The translations under genes were made by a program, and so were the position numbers. Source: a virus. Taken from it: a stretch of DNA of 64,000 nt. Each line of letters opens with the position of its first letter. Within the stretch, counting starts at the first letter, position 1. The DNA lies in IMG/VR virus record IMGVR_UViG_3300042384_001501, positions 1-64,000 of that record; one strand, 5' to 3'. Below are positions 54,042-61,734 of this stretch, one piece after another. Below the pieces are notes generated by a model. The model did not search any database, was not told the DNA's origin, and saw nothing but the letters and a program-made list of their open reading frames with translations.

Positions 54042-55835
54042 ATGGGAGCATTATTAGAATCAGGTCTTGTTGGTAACATCGGTCTTAAGCACCTTAAAGT
54101 TATCAAAGAAGATACTATTAACAAATGGGACAAATTAGGGTTCCTTGAAGGTCTTCGTGGCCACCTAAAAGAAAACGTAGCACAATTATATGAGAACCAA
54201 GCTTCTCACTTAATCAACGAAGCTACTTCAGACGGAAATTCAGGTTCATTTGAAACTGTTGTTTTCCCGATTATCAGACGTGTATTCTCTAAATTATTAG
54301 CGAATGAAATCGTTTCTGTACAAGCGATGAACTTACCAATCGGTAAATTGTTCTTCTTTGTACCAAAAATCCAAGGTTACACTGGTACAACTCAGTTAAC
54401 TAATGATACTACATCTCCATGGGCTCACAGAGCACCTGTAGGAGCACCTGGTAACTATCCTGGTGACCCAAATGCAGGTTATAATGATGCTGCAGCTTTC
54501 ACTAAGAATCTTTATGATTTGTATTATGAAGGTAATGAGGCGGCTTTAGACCCACCTGGATTGTATGATTACTCAAAAGGACGTTGGTCAGCGACTACTG
54601 CGGCGACTTTCACTCAAGTATGGACAGGACAAAGATTAGTACAATCAGGTTATCCAAGTACTACTTACAGAAAAGTAATCGTTTCTTTATCTGGTTTCAG
54701 TACTTCAGGTGAAGGTAGATTAGTTGGTCCTGAAGGTAACCAAATGGATACTGAGGATTTCTTAGCAAGTTTACGTTTAGTTTCTTCAGCAAATACACAA
54801 AACCCATTATTGTTCAGAGTTGTTACTCAAGTATACGGTCAAGGTATTGTTAACTACGGTTCACAATCACAAGCTGCTTGGCCAACTCAAGGTAACGGTG
54901 GTTACTACAATAACATTTGTAGTGCATCTGGTGTTATCTACTTAGAAGTTGATTTAAGTGTACCTTGTTCTGTAACTGATAACAGTTTAGATGGTTATTC
55001 AGGTTCTACATTCGCAGCTGACACAGCCACTGGTTCTATCATTGCGGTTTATAAAATCTATGAAGAACTTGAGTTTGAAGACGCTATCGGTGAAGTTTCT
55101 TTTGAATTAGATTCAGTAACTGTTACTGTAACTGAAAGAAAGTTAAGAGCTCAGTGGTCTCCTGAATTGGCTCAAGACGTTGCGGCATTCCACAACATCG
55201 ATGCTGAGGCTGAATTAACAGCTTTATTATCTGAACAAGTTGCGGCTGAAATCGACCGTGAAATCTTACGTGACTTACGTAAAGGTGCAGCTTGGCAATT
55301 ACGTTGGGATTACAACGGATGGAAGAGAGGAACTGCAGCTAACCCATTAACTCAGTACACTCAAAAAGACTGGAACCAAACATTGATTACTGCAATCAAC
55401 CAATTGTCAGCACAAATCCACAAGTCAACACTTCGTGGTGGAGCTAACTGGATTGTTGTATCTTCTGAGGTTTCTGCAATCTTCGATGACTTAGAATACT
55501 TCCACGTATCTAACGCTTCTCCTGAGCAAGACCAATACAACATGGGTATTGAGAGAGTTGGTACTTTAGCTGGTCGTTACCAAGTATACCGTGACCCTTA
55601 CTTCCCGCCAAACCAAGTTTTGATTGGACACAAGGGTACTTCATTACTTGACACTGGTTACGTTTACGCACCATATGTACCTCTACAATTAACTCCAACT
55701 ATGTACAATCCATTCAACTTCACACCTATCAAAGGTATCATGACACGTTACGCTAAGAAGATGGTTAACAACCGTTTCTACGGACGTATCACAGTTGACG
55801 GTGTACGTACATTTGACTTGAGAGAGTTAAGATAA
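54042..55835 (+). CDS. Major capsid protein (T4 gp23-like)
   Basis: The 597-residue protein has gp23 features: an N-terminal propeptide ending SHLINE|ATSDG (Glu60-Ala61, compare the gp23 cut after Glu65), then FETVVFPIIRRVFSKLLANE, VQAMNLPIGKLFFFVPKIQG, and late RDLRKGAAWQLRWDYNGWKR and YFHVSNASPEQ, DPYFPPNQVLIGHKGTS blocks. GC and codon choice are visibly higher and more even than its neighbours, as expected for the most expressed gene. It is followed by a strong terminator. Confidence 0.95.
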   Translation: MGALLESGLVGNIGLKHLKVIKEDTINKWDKLGFLEGLRGHLKENVAQLYENQASHLINEATSDGNSGSFETVVFPIIRRVFSKLLANEIVSVQAMNLPIGKLFFFVPKIQGYTGTTQLTNDTTSPWAHRAPVGAPGNYPGDPNAGYNDAAAFTKNLYDLYYEGNEAALDPPGLYDYSKGRWSATTAATFTQVWTGQRLVQSGYPSTTYRKVIVSLSGFSTSGEGRLVGPEGNQMDTEDFLASLRLVSSANTQNPLLFRVVTQVYGQGIVNYGSQSQAAWPTQGNGGYYNNICSASGVIYLEVDLSVPCSVTDNSLDGYSGSTFAADTATGSIIAVYKIYEELEFEDAIGEVSFELDSVTVTVTERKLRAQWSPELAQDVAAFHNIDAEAELTALLSEQVAAEIDREILRDLRKGAAWQLRWDYNGWKRGTAANPLTQYTQKDWNQTLITAINQLSAQIHKSTLRGGANWIVVSSEVSAIFDDLEYFHVSNASPEQDQYNMGIERVGTLAGRYQVYRDPYFPPNQVLIGHKGTSLLDTGYVYAPYVPLQLTPTMYNPFNFTPIKGIMTRYAKKMVNNRFYGRITVDGVRTFDLRELR

Positions 55836-55854
55836 TCTATCTTAAACCAAATAT

Positions 55855-55883
55855 AAAAAGGTCAGAGAAATCTGACCTTTTTT
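55855..55883 (+). terminator. Intrinsic terminator
   Basis: AAAAAGGTCAG-AGAAAT-CTGACCTTTTTT after the capsid gene. Confidence 0.9.
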
Positions 55884-55894
55884 ATTTATTAAAC

Positions 55895-55901
55895 TATTTA
55901 T
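55895..55901 (+). promoter_or_regulatory. Phage late-type promoter motif TATTTAT
   Basis: ACTATTTATAAAATATTAAA, 32 bases before the ATG at 55934. Confidence 0.45.
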
Positions 55902-55933
55902 AAAATATTAAATAAAAATTAAGAAATACAATT

Positions 55934-56122
55934 ATGGCAATATTAAGTGCAAATACATTCTATAACTACACTAATGAAAAACAAGGAGCGTTTAATGGAG
56001 GTGTTTACTCAGGTAGTACACAAGTTCCACATCCTATTGCGGGTAGTCCGACAAACTCTAATGACATTATAGTTGATTATAGTGCGGTTACTTTAGGAGG
56101 ATTTAATGGTTTAAATAGTTAA
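55934..56122 (+). CDS. Small hypothetical virion-type protein (62 aa)
   Basis: The product MAILSANTFYNYTNEKQGAF continues with NGGVYSGSTQVPHPIAGSPT and ends in a Gly-rich segment. It lacks charged helices and looks like a small beta or extended structural peptide, possibly a decoration or tail peptide. It is a single-gene unit after the capsid terminator with its own late-type promoter. Confidence 0.65.
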   Translation: MAILSANTFYNYTNEKQGAFNGGVYSGSTQVPHPIAGSPTNSNDIIVDYSAVTLGGFNGLNS

Positions 56123-56139
56123 CAATTATAATTTAATTG

Positions 56140-56907
56140 TTAAGATAAACTATTCATTATATTTTCAATCTTAGATGCACTTCCAGAAACTGCACTATTT
56201 CTTCTTGACTGAACCGCAACTTTTTTAAGTTCAGATACTGACGTATTACCTTTTTCCACCTCTTCATTAATTGCGTTTGCAAATTTTTGAAAAAATCCTG
56301 AGCCATTCCAAGAAGCGTATATAAAGTGGAATAATAACGCGTTACTTTTCATAACAATATTTTTAGCCTCAGGAGATAAGTATTTATCAGCAAGTTTATT
56401 AAAATGAGGTTCCATTATTTTAACCACCAGGTCTATTAGTTTTTGTTCTAAATTACCACCTCTATAATAACGTTTCCAAACTCTTCTATTTTTATTCCCA
56501 TCAATCAAATTCCAAAATTCAACACCGGCATTGCTTGTATTTAATGTTCCTCCGTGTTTCCTATCAATTCCAAACATAGTTTCACCTGAGTCACCCATTC
56601 CTGAAGATTTATGCCATTGTGGGTTAAAATATCCACCTTCTAATTTATTAATAACTAATTCAGTCATTTTTTTAAAATCTCCTGATATTGTACCAAATGA
56701 ATTGTCTGAACCATTATTGGTAGATGTGTCAGATGTATTAGAAGAATCTTTATCATCTTTGTTAATTAATTTACCCCCAATTCTTTTTTTCACCCTATCA
56801 AGCATTGCTTGTATGAACGAATCACCAACAATATTACTATCATTTTGTTCAGTGATATTATAATTTACAATTTTTTTTAATTGTTCTTCAGTAACTTTAA
56901 TTTTCAT
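56140..56907 (-). CDS. Tagged lysozyme-like muramidase (GH108-like), 255 aa
   Basis: The N-terminus MKIKVTEEQLKKIVNYNITE|Q is a class A-like tag with an I-T-E exit at residue 20. After a Ser/Asn/Asp linker the C-terminal domain has INKLEGGYFNPQWHKSSGMG and DSGETMFGIDR, resembling GH108 muramidases (EGGY, G-G-x-T-x-x-G-I), with the Glu of LEGGY as likely acid catalyst. It would cleave glycan strands of peptidoglycan. It overlaps 56904 by four bases, so wall-degrading functions are paired. Confidence 0.75.
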   Translation of the reverse strand: MKIKVTEEQLKKIVNYNITEQNDSNIVGDSFIQAMLDRVKKRIGGKLINKDDKDSSNTSDTSTNNGSDNSFGTISGDFKKMTELVINKLEGGYFNPQWHKSSGMGDSGETMFGIDRKHGGTLNTSNAGVEFWNLIDGNKNRRVWKRYYRGGNLEQKLIDLVVKIMEPHFNKLADKYLSPEAKNIVMKSNALLFHFIYASWNGSGFFQKFANAINEEVEKGNTSVSELKKVAVQSRRNSAVSGSASKIENIMNSLS

Positions 56908-58487
56908 ATCTTATCTCCAAATTTTTCATAGAAATATTTAAGGATTGCAAAATTCATATGAGCGTACCCTTTAGTACAGAATACGTGTCCTGAATAAGAA
57001 CCTTTATCTTTATTTGAACAGTACCATTCTAATCTTTTTCTTGTTTGTCCATAAAATCCAGTAGTTCCCCAATTTTTTGGGTCACAAACCAAATAAGTAT
57101 TTGGTCCAAAAGATATTCCTGTTTCGTATGTTGATGGGTCAATTAAACCGACTAATTTTAAACTACTATCTTGAGCATAATTCCATGTTTCTCGTCCACC
57201 TTGTGAAAATCCTGCAATAGATGATACCACTCCACCAAATTTTTCTTTTACGTATTTTTTAACGTTGTTTAAATTATTAAAATGGTGAGTAATTACAATT
57301 ATTTTATTATTACTGTAAGGTCTCAAATAAGGTATGTATTTTTCCATTGCGGAACGATTTGCGGTACCCTTTGAGTATCCTGAAGTATGAGCTCCCCCAA
57401 AAAATACGTGTACTTGATTACCTTTATATGAATCAGATTTAATAATCACATATTCATTATCTCCTGTCACTTCTGAATTAGTTTCTGATGGTTTTGTTTG
57501 AACTTTTTTAGGGTCTTGAAGTCTCTCCAAAGTTTTTTTATCTACTGATGATGATACAGTTAATGATTGGTCTTCTTGAAAAGTTTCTAATGCCTTTTTA
57601 GTTTTAGGACCAAATAAACCATCAACTCCACACTTACCTAAGTCATAGTTCAAACGGTTCAAGATGTTCTGAATTTCGGTAACTGGTGACCCCATATGAC
57701 CAATTCTCATTACAACATCCCCTTTTTTAATTTGTTCTAACGTTGGGGACTCTGAATATGACTTTGTTGGTTGACAACCAGACTTCTTAAATTGTTTTAC
57801 GGTTTCTTTTTCAAGTTTAGGGTCTACTTTATCACTTTTATAATAATCATCAATTTTAGAATTCGGTATAACTTCTGTTTTACCCCCACTATTTAAAGAC
57901 TCTCCCCCGACATAAAATAAATGCCAAGGTTCTGCTTTACGCAGTACACCATCTCTTAAATAAGATACTTTAAAACCAAATTTTCCACAATTATTTTCAA
58001 CCCATTTTTTAACATCTGAATTCTGATTCCACCAAGACGGTTCAACACTTATTATATCAAATGCCTTTCCTGTATGATGTTGAGAAAATCCGGGTAACGC
58101 AGAATACTTTTGTCTTTGTGACACACCACCATCCCTTTTTATTTTACCACCAAATGTATCGACTTGTTTGGAATAACTTCTATATGATGAGACCACGGTA
58201 GCTTTAGATGACACCTCAGGAAATTCTTTTTTTAATGATGATAACAATTTTGATATTTGGATTTTTGCCTTTGAAACCTCCCCACCATTGTCTTCATAGT
58301 ACTGACCTTCTTGTTTCATCTCATCATCCACATGTTTATCATTAATTGTAGTATTGTACTTTGATTCAACACTTGATAAAGATGATTTAATATCAGAAGG
58401 TAAATCTCTATTAACTTTTTCAGTTAATAAACCATATTTTTTTAAAATATCATTTTTTTCAGATTCAGAAATAATTAACTTTCCCAT
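56904..58487 (-). CDS. Tagged three-domain wall enzyme: M15 VanY-like peptidase, PG-binding, alpha/beta hydrolase (527 aa)
   Basis: MGKLIISESEKNDILKKYGL then LTE|K gives a class B tag (exit at 23). Residues 98-195 are a D-Ala-D-Ala carboxypeptidase domain: VVSSYRSYSKQ, GFSQHHTGKAFD (His138, Asp144) and AEPWHLFYV (Glu186, His189). Residues about 265-325 are PG_binding_1 (GVDGLFGPKTKKALETFQED). Residues 345-527 look like an alpha/beta hydrolase with AGFSQGGRE (Ser429), Asp near 450 and His510. The combination of peptidase and esterase in one packaged protein is unusual. Confidence 0.8.
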   Translation of the reverse strand: MGKLIISESEKNDILKKYGLLTEKVNRDLPSDIKSSLSSVESKYNTTINDKHVDDEMKQEGQYYEDNGGEVSKAKIQISKLLSSLKKEFPEVSSKATVVSSYRSYSKQVDTFGGKIKRDGGVSQRQKYSALPGFSQHHTGKAFDIISVEPSWWNQNSDVKKWVENNCGKFGFKVSYLRDGVLRKAEPWHLFYVGGESLNSGGKTEVIPNSKIDDYYKSDKVDPKLEKETVKQFKKSGCQPTKSYSESPTLEQIKKGDVVMRIGHMGSPVTEIQNILNRLNYDLGKCGVDGLFGPKTKKALETFQEDQSLTVSSSVDKKTLERLQDPKKVQTKPSETNSEVTGDNEYVIIKSDSYKGNQVHVFFGGAHTSGYSKGTANRSAMEKYIPYLRPYSNNKIIVITHHFNNLNNVKKYVKEKFGGVVSSIAGFSQGGRETWNYAQDSSLKLVGLIDPSTYETGISFGPNTYLVCDPKNWGTTGFYGQTRKRLEWYCSNKDKGSYSGHVFCTKGYAHMNFAILKYFYEKFGDKI

Positions 58488-58490
58488 TAT

Positions 58491-58703
58491 TTATAAATAT
58501 CTAATAAGTACGGAAATAAATTCCGCCTCCGATAAACTATAAATACCCTGTTTGTAAGAATAATTTAGAATTCTTCGGATTAAGTCTTTTTTTTGGGGGT
58601 CAGTTAAATTTTGTATTAAAAAGGATAAATCTTCATTTGGATTATAATTTATTGTTTCAAAAATTGTTTGATTTGGTATTTTTTCTTCATGAGTATTATC
58701 CAT
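58491..58703 (-). CDS. Small hypothetical protein (70 aa)
   Basis: From MDNTHEEKIPNQTIFETINY the product is acidic then helical (LTDPQKKDLIRRILNYSYKQ). The start at 58703 is chosen because the divergent promoter and the gene at 58742 lie just beyond. The stop is three bases before the start of 56904, so it leads that operon, although a TATTTAT also sits at its end. Confidence 0.65.
   Translation of the reverse strand: MDNTHEEKIPNQTIFETINYNPNEDLSFLIQNLTDPQKKDLIRRILNYSYKQGIYSLSEAEFISVLIRYL
58493..58499 (-). promoter_or_regulatory. Phage late-type promoter motif (minus strand)
   Basis: Minus-strand TATTTAT 5 bases upstream of the start at 58487, inside the last codons of 58491-58703. Confidence 0.5.
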
Positions 58704-58711
58704 AGGTGATA

Positions 58712-58725
58712 TATTTATATAAATA
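58712..58725. promoter_or_regulatory. Divergent late-type promoter pair
   Basis: TATTTAT at 58712-58718 (plus) and the reverse complement at 58719-58725 (minus) lie back to back between starts at 58703 (-) and 58742 (+). Confidence 0.5.
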
Positions 58726-58741
58726 GTAATATTGATTAATA

Positions 58742-60043
58742 ATGAAAGAAACCCATTTAATAAAAAAAATAAGGGAGATAATAAAAGAAACCAACTCAAG
58801 TTCAGCAGCAGGATTTTATAACGTACCAATGAGACCCGGATTAAGATTGTGGAAGAAAAAAGAAATGGGTGCGTTTACTGAAAAACTTAATGGGTACGAT
58901 AACGCAGAATTATATGTTGACGCGTTAGATGGAAATATTGACACTAAAAATGCAAAGGAAAAAGAGAGAATCTCAAGAAAAATATCTAAATATTATGATA
59001 AACACCCAACTCAAAACGATGATGATGGTAATGTTTTAAATGATGTCAATATTAAAGAAGCAACATATAATGATGGAGGTGAATATAGCGCACCATTAAG
59101 TTTTGAGCCAATTAAATGGGATAAACATACTATGGCACCATATGTATATCATTCCACTCATGACCATAATGAAAAAGGTAAATTAGGTAACATTGGTGGT
59201 AAAGTATCATTCAAACATGGATATATGGAAAAACCACACCCAAAAAAAGGTAAGTCAAAAAAAATAATAACACCTAAAGAAAATAAAGATGTAGTTAATG
59301 AGGATTTAGCAGTTTGGTTTGGTAAAAAAAAGAAACCAAAAGGTAGTAAACAACCTAAAGGTCCTTGGGTTAATATTTGTAAAAAAGTAGATGGTAAACA
59401 TCCACCTTGCGGAAGACCTCAGGCAACTGATAGAGCTTACCCAAAATGTAGAGCTGCGGGCGTTGCTGGGAAAATGTCAGATTCAGAAAAAAGAAACGCG
59501 TGTCAACAAAAAAGAAGAGCAGAAAAAACTCATTCAAAATCAGGTACAGGTAATAAACCTAAAATGGTTTCTCATAAAACAAATGAAAATATGTCAAAAA
59601 AAATTAAAATTACAGAATCACAATTAAAGAACTTGGTTTATTATCTTAATGAACAAAATACATTACCAATAACTTTATCATGTATAGAACCTGATAACCC
59701 AAGTTCTCCAGGAATACAATTTAAAAATTTAAAATTTGTGAATAAAGGTACACAAACTTTAAATGATAAAGAAGAGACAATTTATGTTTTTGAGAAGACT
59801 AGTCTTGAACCTTATAAACAAGAATCCGTACAACAAAAATTTACAACAGTAAAAATTGAAAACCCTGAGTTGGTTAAAGTTTTAGAACAACGAGGATATA
59901 AGAACGTATCAAATTTTAGTTTTTTAAAAACCTACCATCTAAATAGAAAGTTTTATTGTGGAGTCTTCTTCACAAAAGATAACGATAATTCAGATAATTT
60001 TGCAAAAACAAATGATATTGTTTCATTAAAACCAACAAAGTAA
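58742..60043 (+). CDS. Fused tagged protein with an internal second tag (433 aa)
   Basis: MKETHLIKKIREIIKE|TNSSS is an N-terminal tag with an I-K-E exit. Residues about 195-275 (KGPWVNICKKVDGKHPPCGR, YPKCRAAGVAGKMSDSEKRN, then a basic KRRAEK stretch) are a phage domain of the DUF5872-like group. At residue 284 (59591) a second Met starts MSKKIKITESQLKNLVYYLN then E|Q, a complete class A tag, followed by a separate beta-rich domain. It looks like two tagged genes joined in frame. Confidence 0.75.
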   Translation: MKETHLIKKIREIIKETNSSSAAGFYNVPMRPGLRLWKKKEMGAFTEKLNGYDNAELYVDALDGNIDTKNAKEKERISRKISKYYDKHPTQNDDDGNVLNDVNIKEATYNDGGEYSAPLSFEPIKWDKHTMAPYVYHSTHDHNEKGKLGNIGGKVSFKHGYMEKPHPKKGKSKKIITPKENKDVVNEDLAVWFGKKKKPKGSKQPKGPWVNICKKVDGKHPPCGRPQATDRAYPKCRAAGVAGKMSDSEKRNACQQKRRAEKTHSKSGTGNKPKMVSHKTNENMSKKIKITESQLKNLVYYLNEQNTLPITLSCIEPDNPSSPGIQFKNLKFVNKGTQTLNDKEETIYVFEKTSLEPYKQESVQQKFTTVKIENPELVKVLEQRGYKNVSNFSFLKTYHLNRKFYCGVFFTKDNDNSDNFAKTNDIVSLKPTK

Positions 60044-60048
60044 TTTTA

Positions 60049-60300
60049 TTATTTTGTAGTTAAAGAATCTAATTTTTGTAAATCATCATTAGTTGTAAAA
60101 TACAAACCAACAAATTTGTCAAACTCACCTTTAGGTAATTTTTTAAGGTGTCTCGCTAAAGTTTGTTGTGAGTACCAATCATCAGAATGTTTTTCTTGAT
60201 TTTCAATAACACAAGTTTTTGTTTGTTTACAACATTCTTTGTTTGATGTACAAGAGGACAATAGAAAAACAACTGATAATAAAAAAATAAAAGATTTCAT
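60049..60300 (-). CDS. Small lipoprotein (83 aa)
   Basis: MKSFIFLLSVVFLLSSCTSN is a lipoprotein signal with an LSSC lipobox (lipidation at Cys17). The mature part has a Cys cluster (KECCKQTKTC) and a helical end. It converges on 58742 and is driven by the late-type motif at 60305. A late lipoprotein could be a spanin-like or exclusion factor; the sequence does not decide. Confidence 0.75.
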   Translation of the reverse strand: MKSFIFLLSVVFLLSSCTSNKECCKQTKTCVIENQEKHSDDWYSQQTLARHLKKLPKGEFDKFVGLYFTTNDDLQKLDSLTTK

Positions 60301-60304
60301 ACTT

Positions 60305-60311
60305 ATAAATA
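60305..60311 (-). promoter_or_regulatory. Phage late-type promoter motif (minus strand)
   Basis: Minus-strand TATTTAT, 4 bases upstream of the lipoprotein start. Confidence 0.5.
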
Positions 60312-60358
60312 TTTAATTTTATATTGTAAAGTTACTTAAAAATTTTGATTATTCAAAA

Positions 60359-60365
60359 TATTTAT
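60359..60365 (+). promoter_or_regulatory. Phage late-type promoter motif TATTTAT
   Basis: CAAAATATTTATTAAAAAAATG, 7 bases before the ATG at 60373. Confidence 0.5.
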
Positions 60366-60372
60366 TAAAAAA

Positions 60373-60765
60373 ATGAAAGTTTGTTTAAAATACCCAAAAA
60401 ACACTTTAACTAGTAAGGAACTAAAAGTACTTGGTAAATTTATTCAGTTATTACAAAAAATAATGCCACTTTCAAACAAGATAAAAATTGTCTTTTTAGA
60501 TGAGAGAGTTGGTAAAATGACAACAGGTTCTTATAAAAAGAGTAAACACATTATTAAAGTCTTAATTAAAAATAGGTTACTTGCCGATTTGTTAAGAACG
60601 TTATCCCATGAATGGGGGCACGCTTTTGATAACGAACATATTAATTTTGAAGATAGGAGAGAAGTTGGGGGAGAATCTGAAAATTTTGCAAATGCAATAT
60701 CAGGAGCTGTAACCAAACACTTCATCAAAAAAAATCCTCAAGTTGAGGATATTATTTTTGAGTAA
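60373..60765 (+). CDS. Zinc metallopeptidase-like protein (HExxH), 130 aa
   Basis: The motif LSHEWGHAFDNEHI gives HExxH at residues 79-83, followed by GGESENFANAISGA with Glu101 as likely third ligand, the layout of small gluzincin or M78-like phage domains. It is short and lacks a tag or signal peptide. The protein may be a structural peptidase domain or a minimal protease. It converges on 60766. Confidence 0.75.
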   Translation: MKVCLKYPKNTLTSKELKVLGKFIQLLQKIMPLSNKIKIVFLDERVGKMTTGSYKKSKHIIKVLIKNRLLADLLRTLSHEWGHAFDNEHINFEDRREVGGESENFANAISGAVTKHFIKKNPQVEDIIFE

Positions 60766-61164
60766 TTAATTACAAATTTTAGAATAGATAGTTTCTAAAG
60801 AATGTTTGATTTGTACATCTAAATCTTTTTCCATCTGTAAAGCCCTTTCTTCCATCTCTTTTTTGAAAAAGTCTTTTAATTTTGACCAATCAATATCAGG
60901 TAGTTTAATAAAATAACTATAAGTATGGTTAGTAATTGTTACCTCACCATCTTCCATAGTAATAAAAATACCATATTGCTCGTTTTTAATGTATTTTTTA
61001 CGAGAAATCGGGGCAATTAACAACTCAGAATTAGGATTGTGAATCAATCTTCTACAAATTGCGGTACATTGATTTATACGTGTCCTTTGAAGTTTTCTAA
61101 GTTCACTTTCATTGATACTTCTAACAAAAATTTTGTAACGGGCAATTAATCTTTTTAGTGACAT
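60766..61164 (-). CDS. Hypothetical protein (132 aa)
   Basis: It starts MSLKRLIARYKIFVRSINES with basic helices (LRKLQRTRINQCTAICRRLI), a beta middle (EQYGIFITMEDGEVTITNHT) and a helical end. No tag or membrane segment. It abuts the convergent metallopeptidase. No TATTTAT lies directly upstream. Function unknown. Confidence 0.7.
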   Translation of the reverse strand: MSLKRLIARYKIFVRSINESELRKLQRTRINQCTAICRRLIHNPNSELLIAPISRKKYIKNEQYGIFITMEDGEVTITNHTYSYFIKLPDIDWSKLKDFFKKEMEERALQMEKDLDVQIKHSLETIYSKICN

Positions 61165-61208
61165 TTTTTATTTATTTATGTCTACAAAGATATTGCAAAA
61201 ATTTTAAT

Positions 61209-61733
61209 TTAACAATAAGGTGATGAACATTTTTTCTTACCATCTAAACCTGGCATTCTTCCTTTACAAACCTGAACTGCGTATCCGTTAGCGTATGCAC
61301 TAGGGTAAACTTTAAACTTTGATTTTGCTGCGGATTTACCACGAGAACAAAGTTTTGTTCCTGACTTTTTACGACCTTCATTCATTTGATATAACGCCAA
61401 GGCTTCATCAGGGTTTTCATTATCCATCGCCATTGACATATCGTCTAAAACATTGTCATTTTCCATCATATCACCATCATCTACATTCATAGACAATTCC
61501 ATACCATCTTTTTTTGTTTCATTCATTAGAAAGTCAAATACTTGGTCCATATTGTTTTTTGCCTCAGCAATATGGTCTTGAGCCCAATCATGTCCATTAG
61601 ATAGAATCTCCTCAACCATATTACGGTCTAAATCTAACAATAAACCACATTGTCTTCTCATTTGTTCTAAATTACTGAAAAACATATATCTTTCAGATTC
61701 TTCTTTTAAAATTTTTTTAATTAATTTTTCCAT
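61209..61733 (-). CDS. Tagged conserved phage protein with basic Cys C-terminus (174 aa)
   Basis: The start MEKLIKKILKE|ESERYMFFS is a short tag with an L-K-E exit near 11. A helical acidic middle follows, and the end (KKSGTKLCSRGKSAAKSKFK, VYPSAYANGYAVQVCKGRMP, GLDGKKKCSSPYC) is a phage module I recognise by its KLCxRGKxAAKxKFxVYPSAYANxYA pattern. The module occurs in many virion-associated phage proteins; its role is unknown. It follows 61735 by one base. Confidence 0.75.
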   Translation of the reverse strand: MEKLIKKILKEESERYMFFSNLEQMRRQCGLLLDLDRNMVEEILSNGHDWAQDHIAEAKNNMDQVFDFLMNETKKDGMELSMNVDDGDMMENDNVLDDMSMAMDNENPDEALALYQMNEGRKKSGTKLCSRGKSAAKSKFKVYPSAYANGYAVQVCKGRMPGLDGKKKCSSPYC

Positions 61734-61734
61734 A

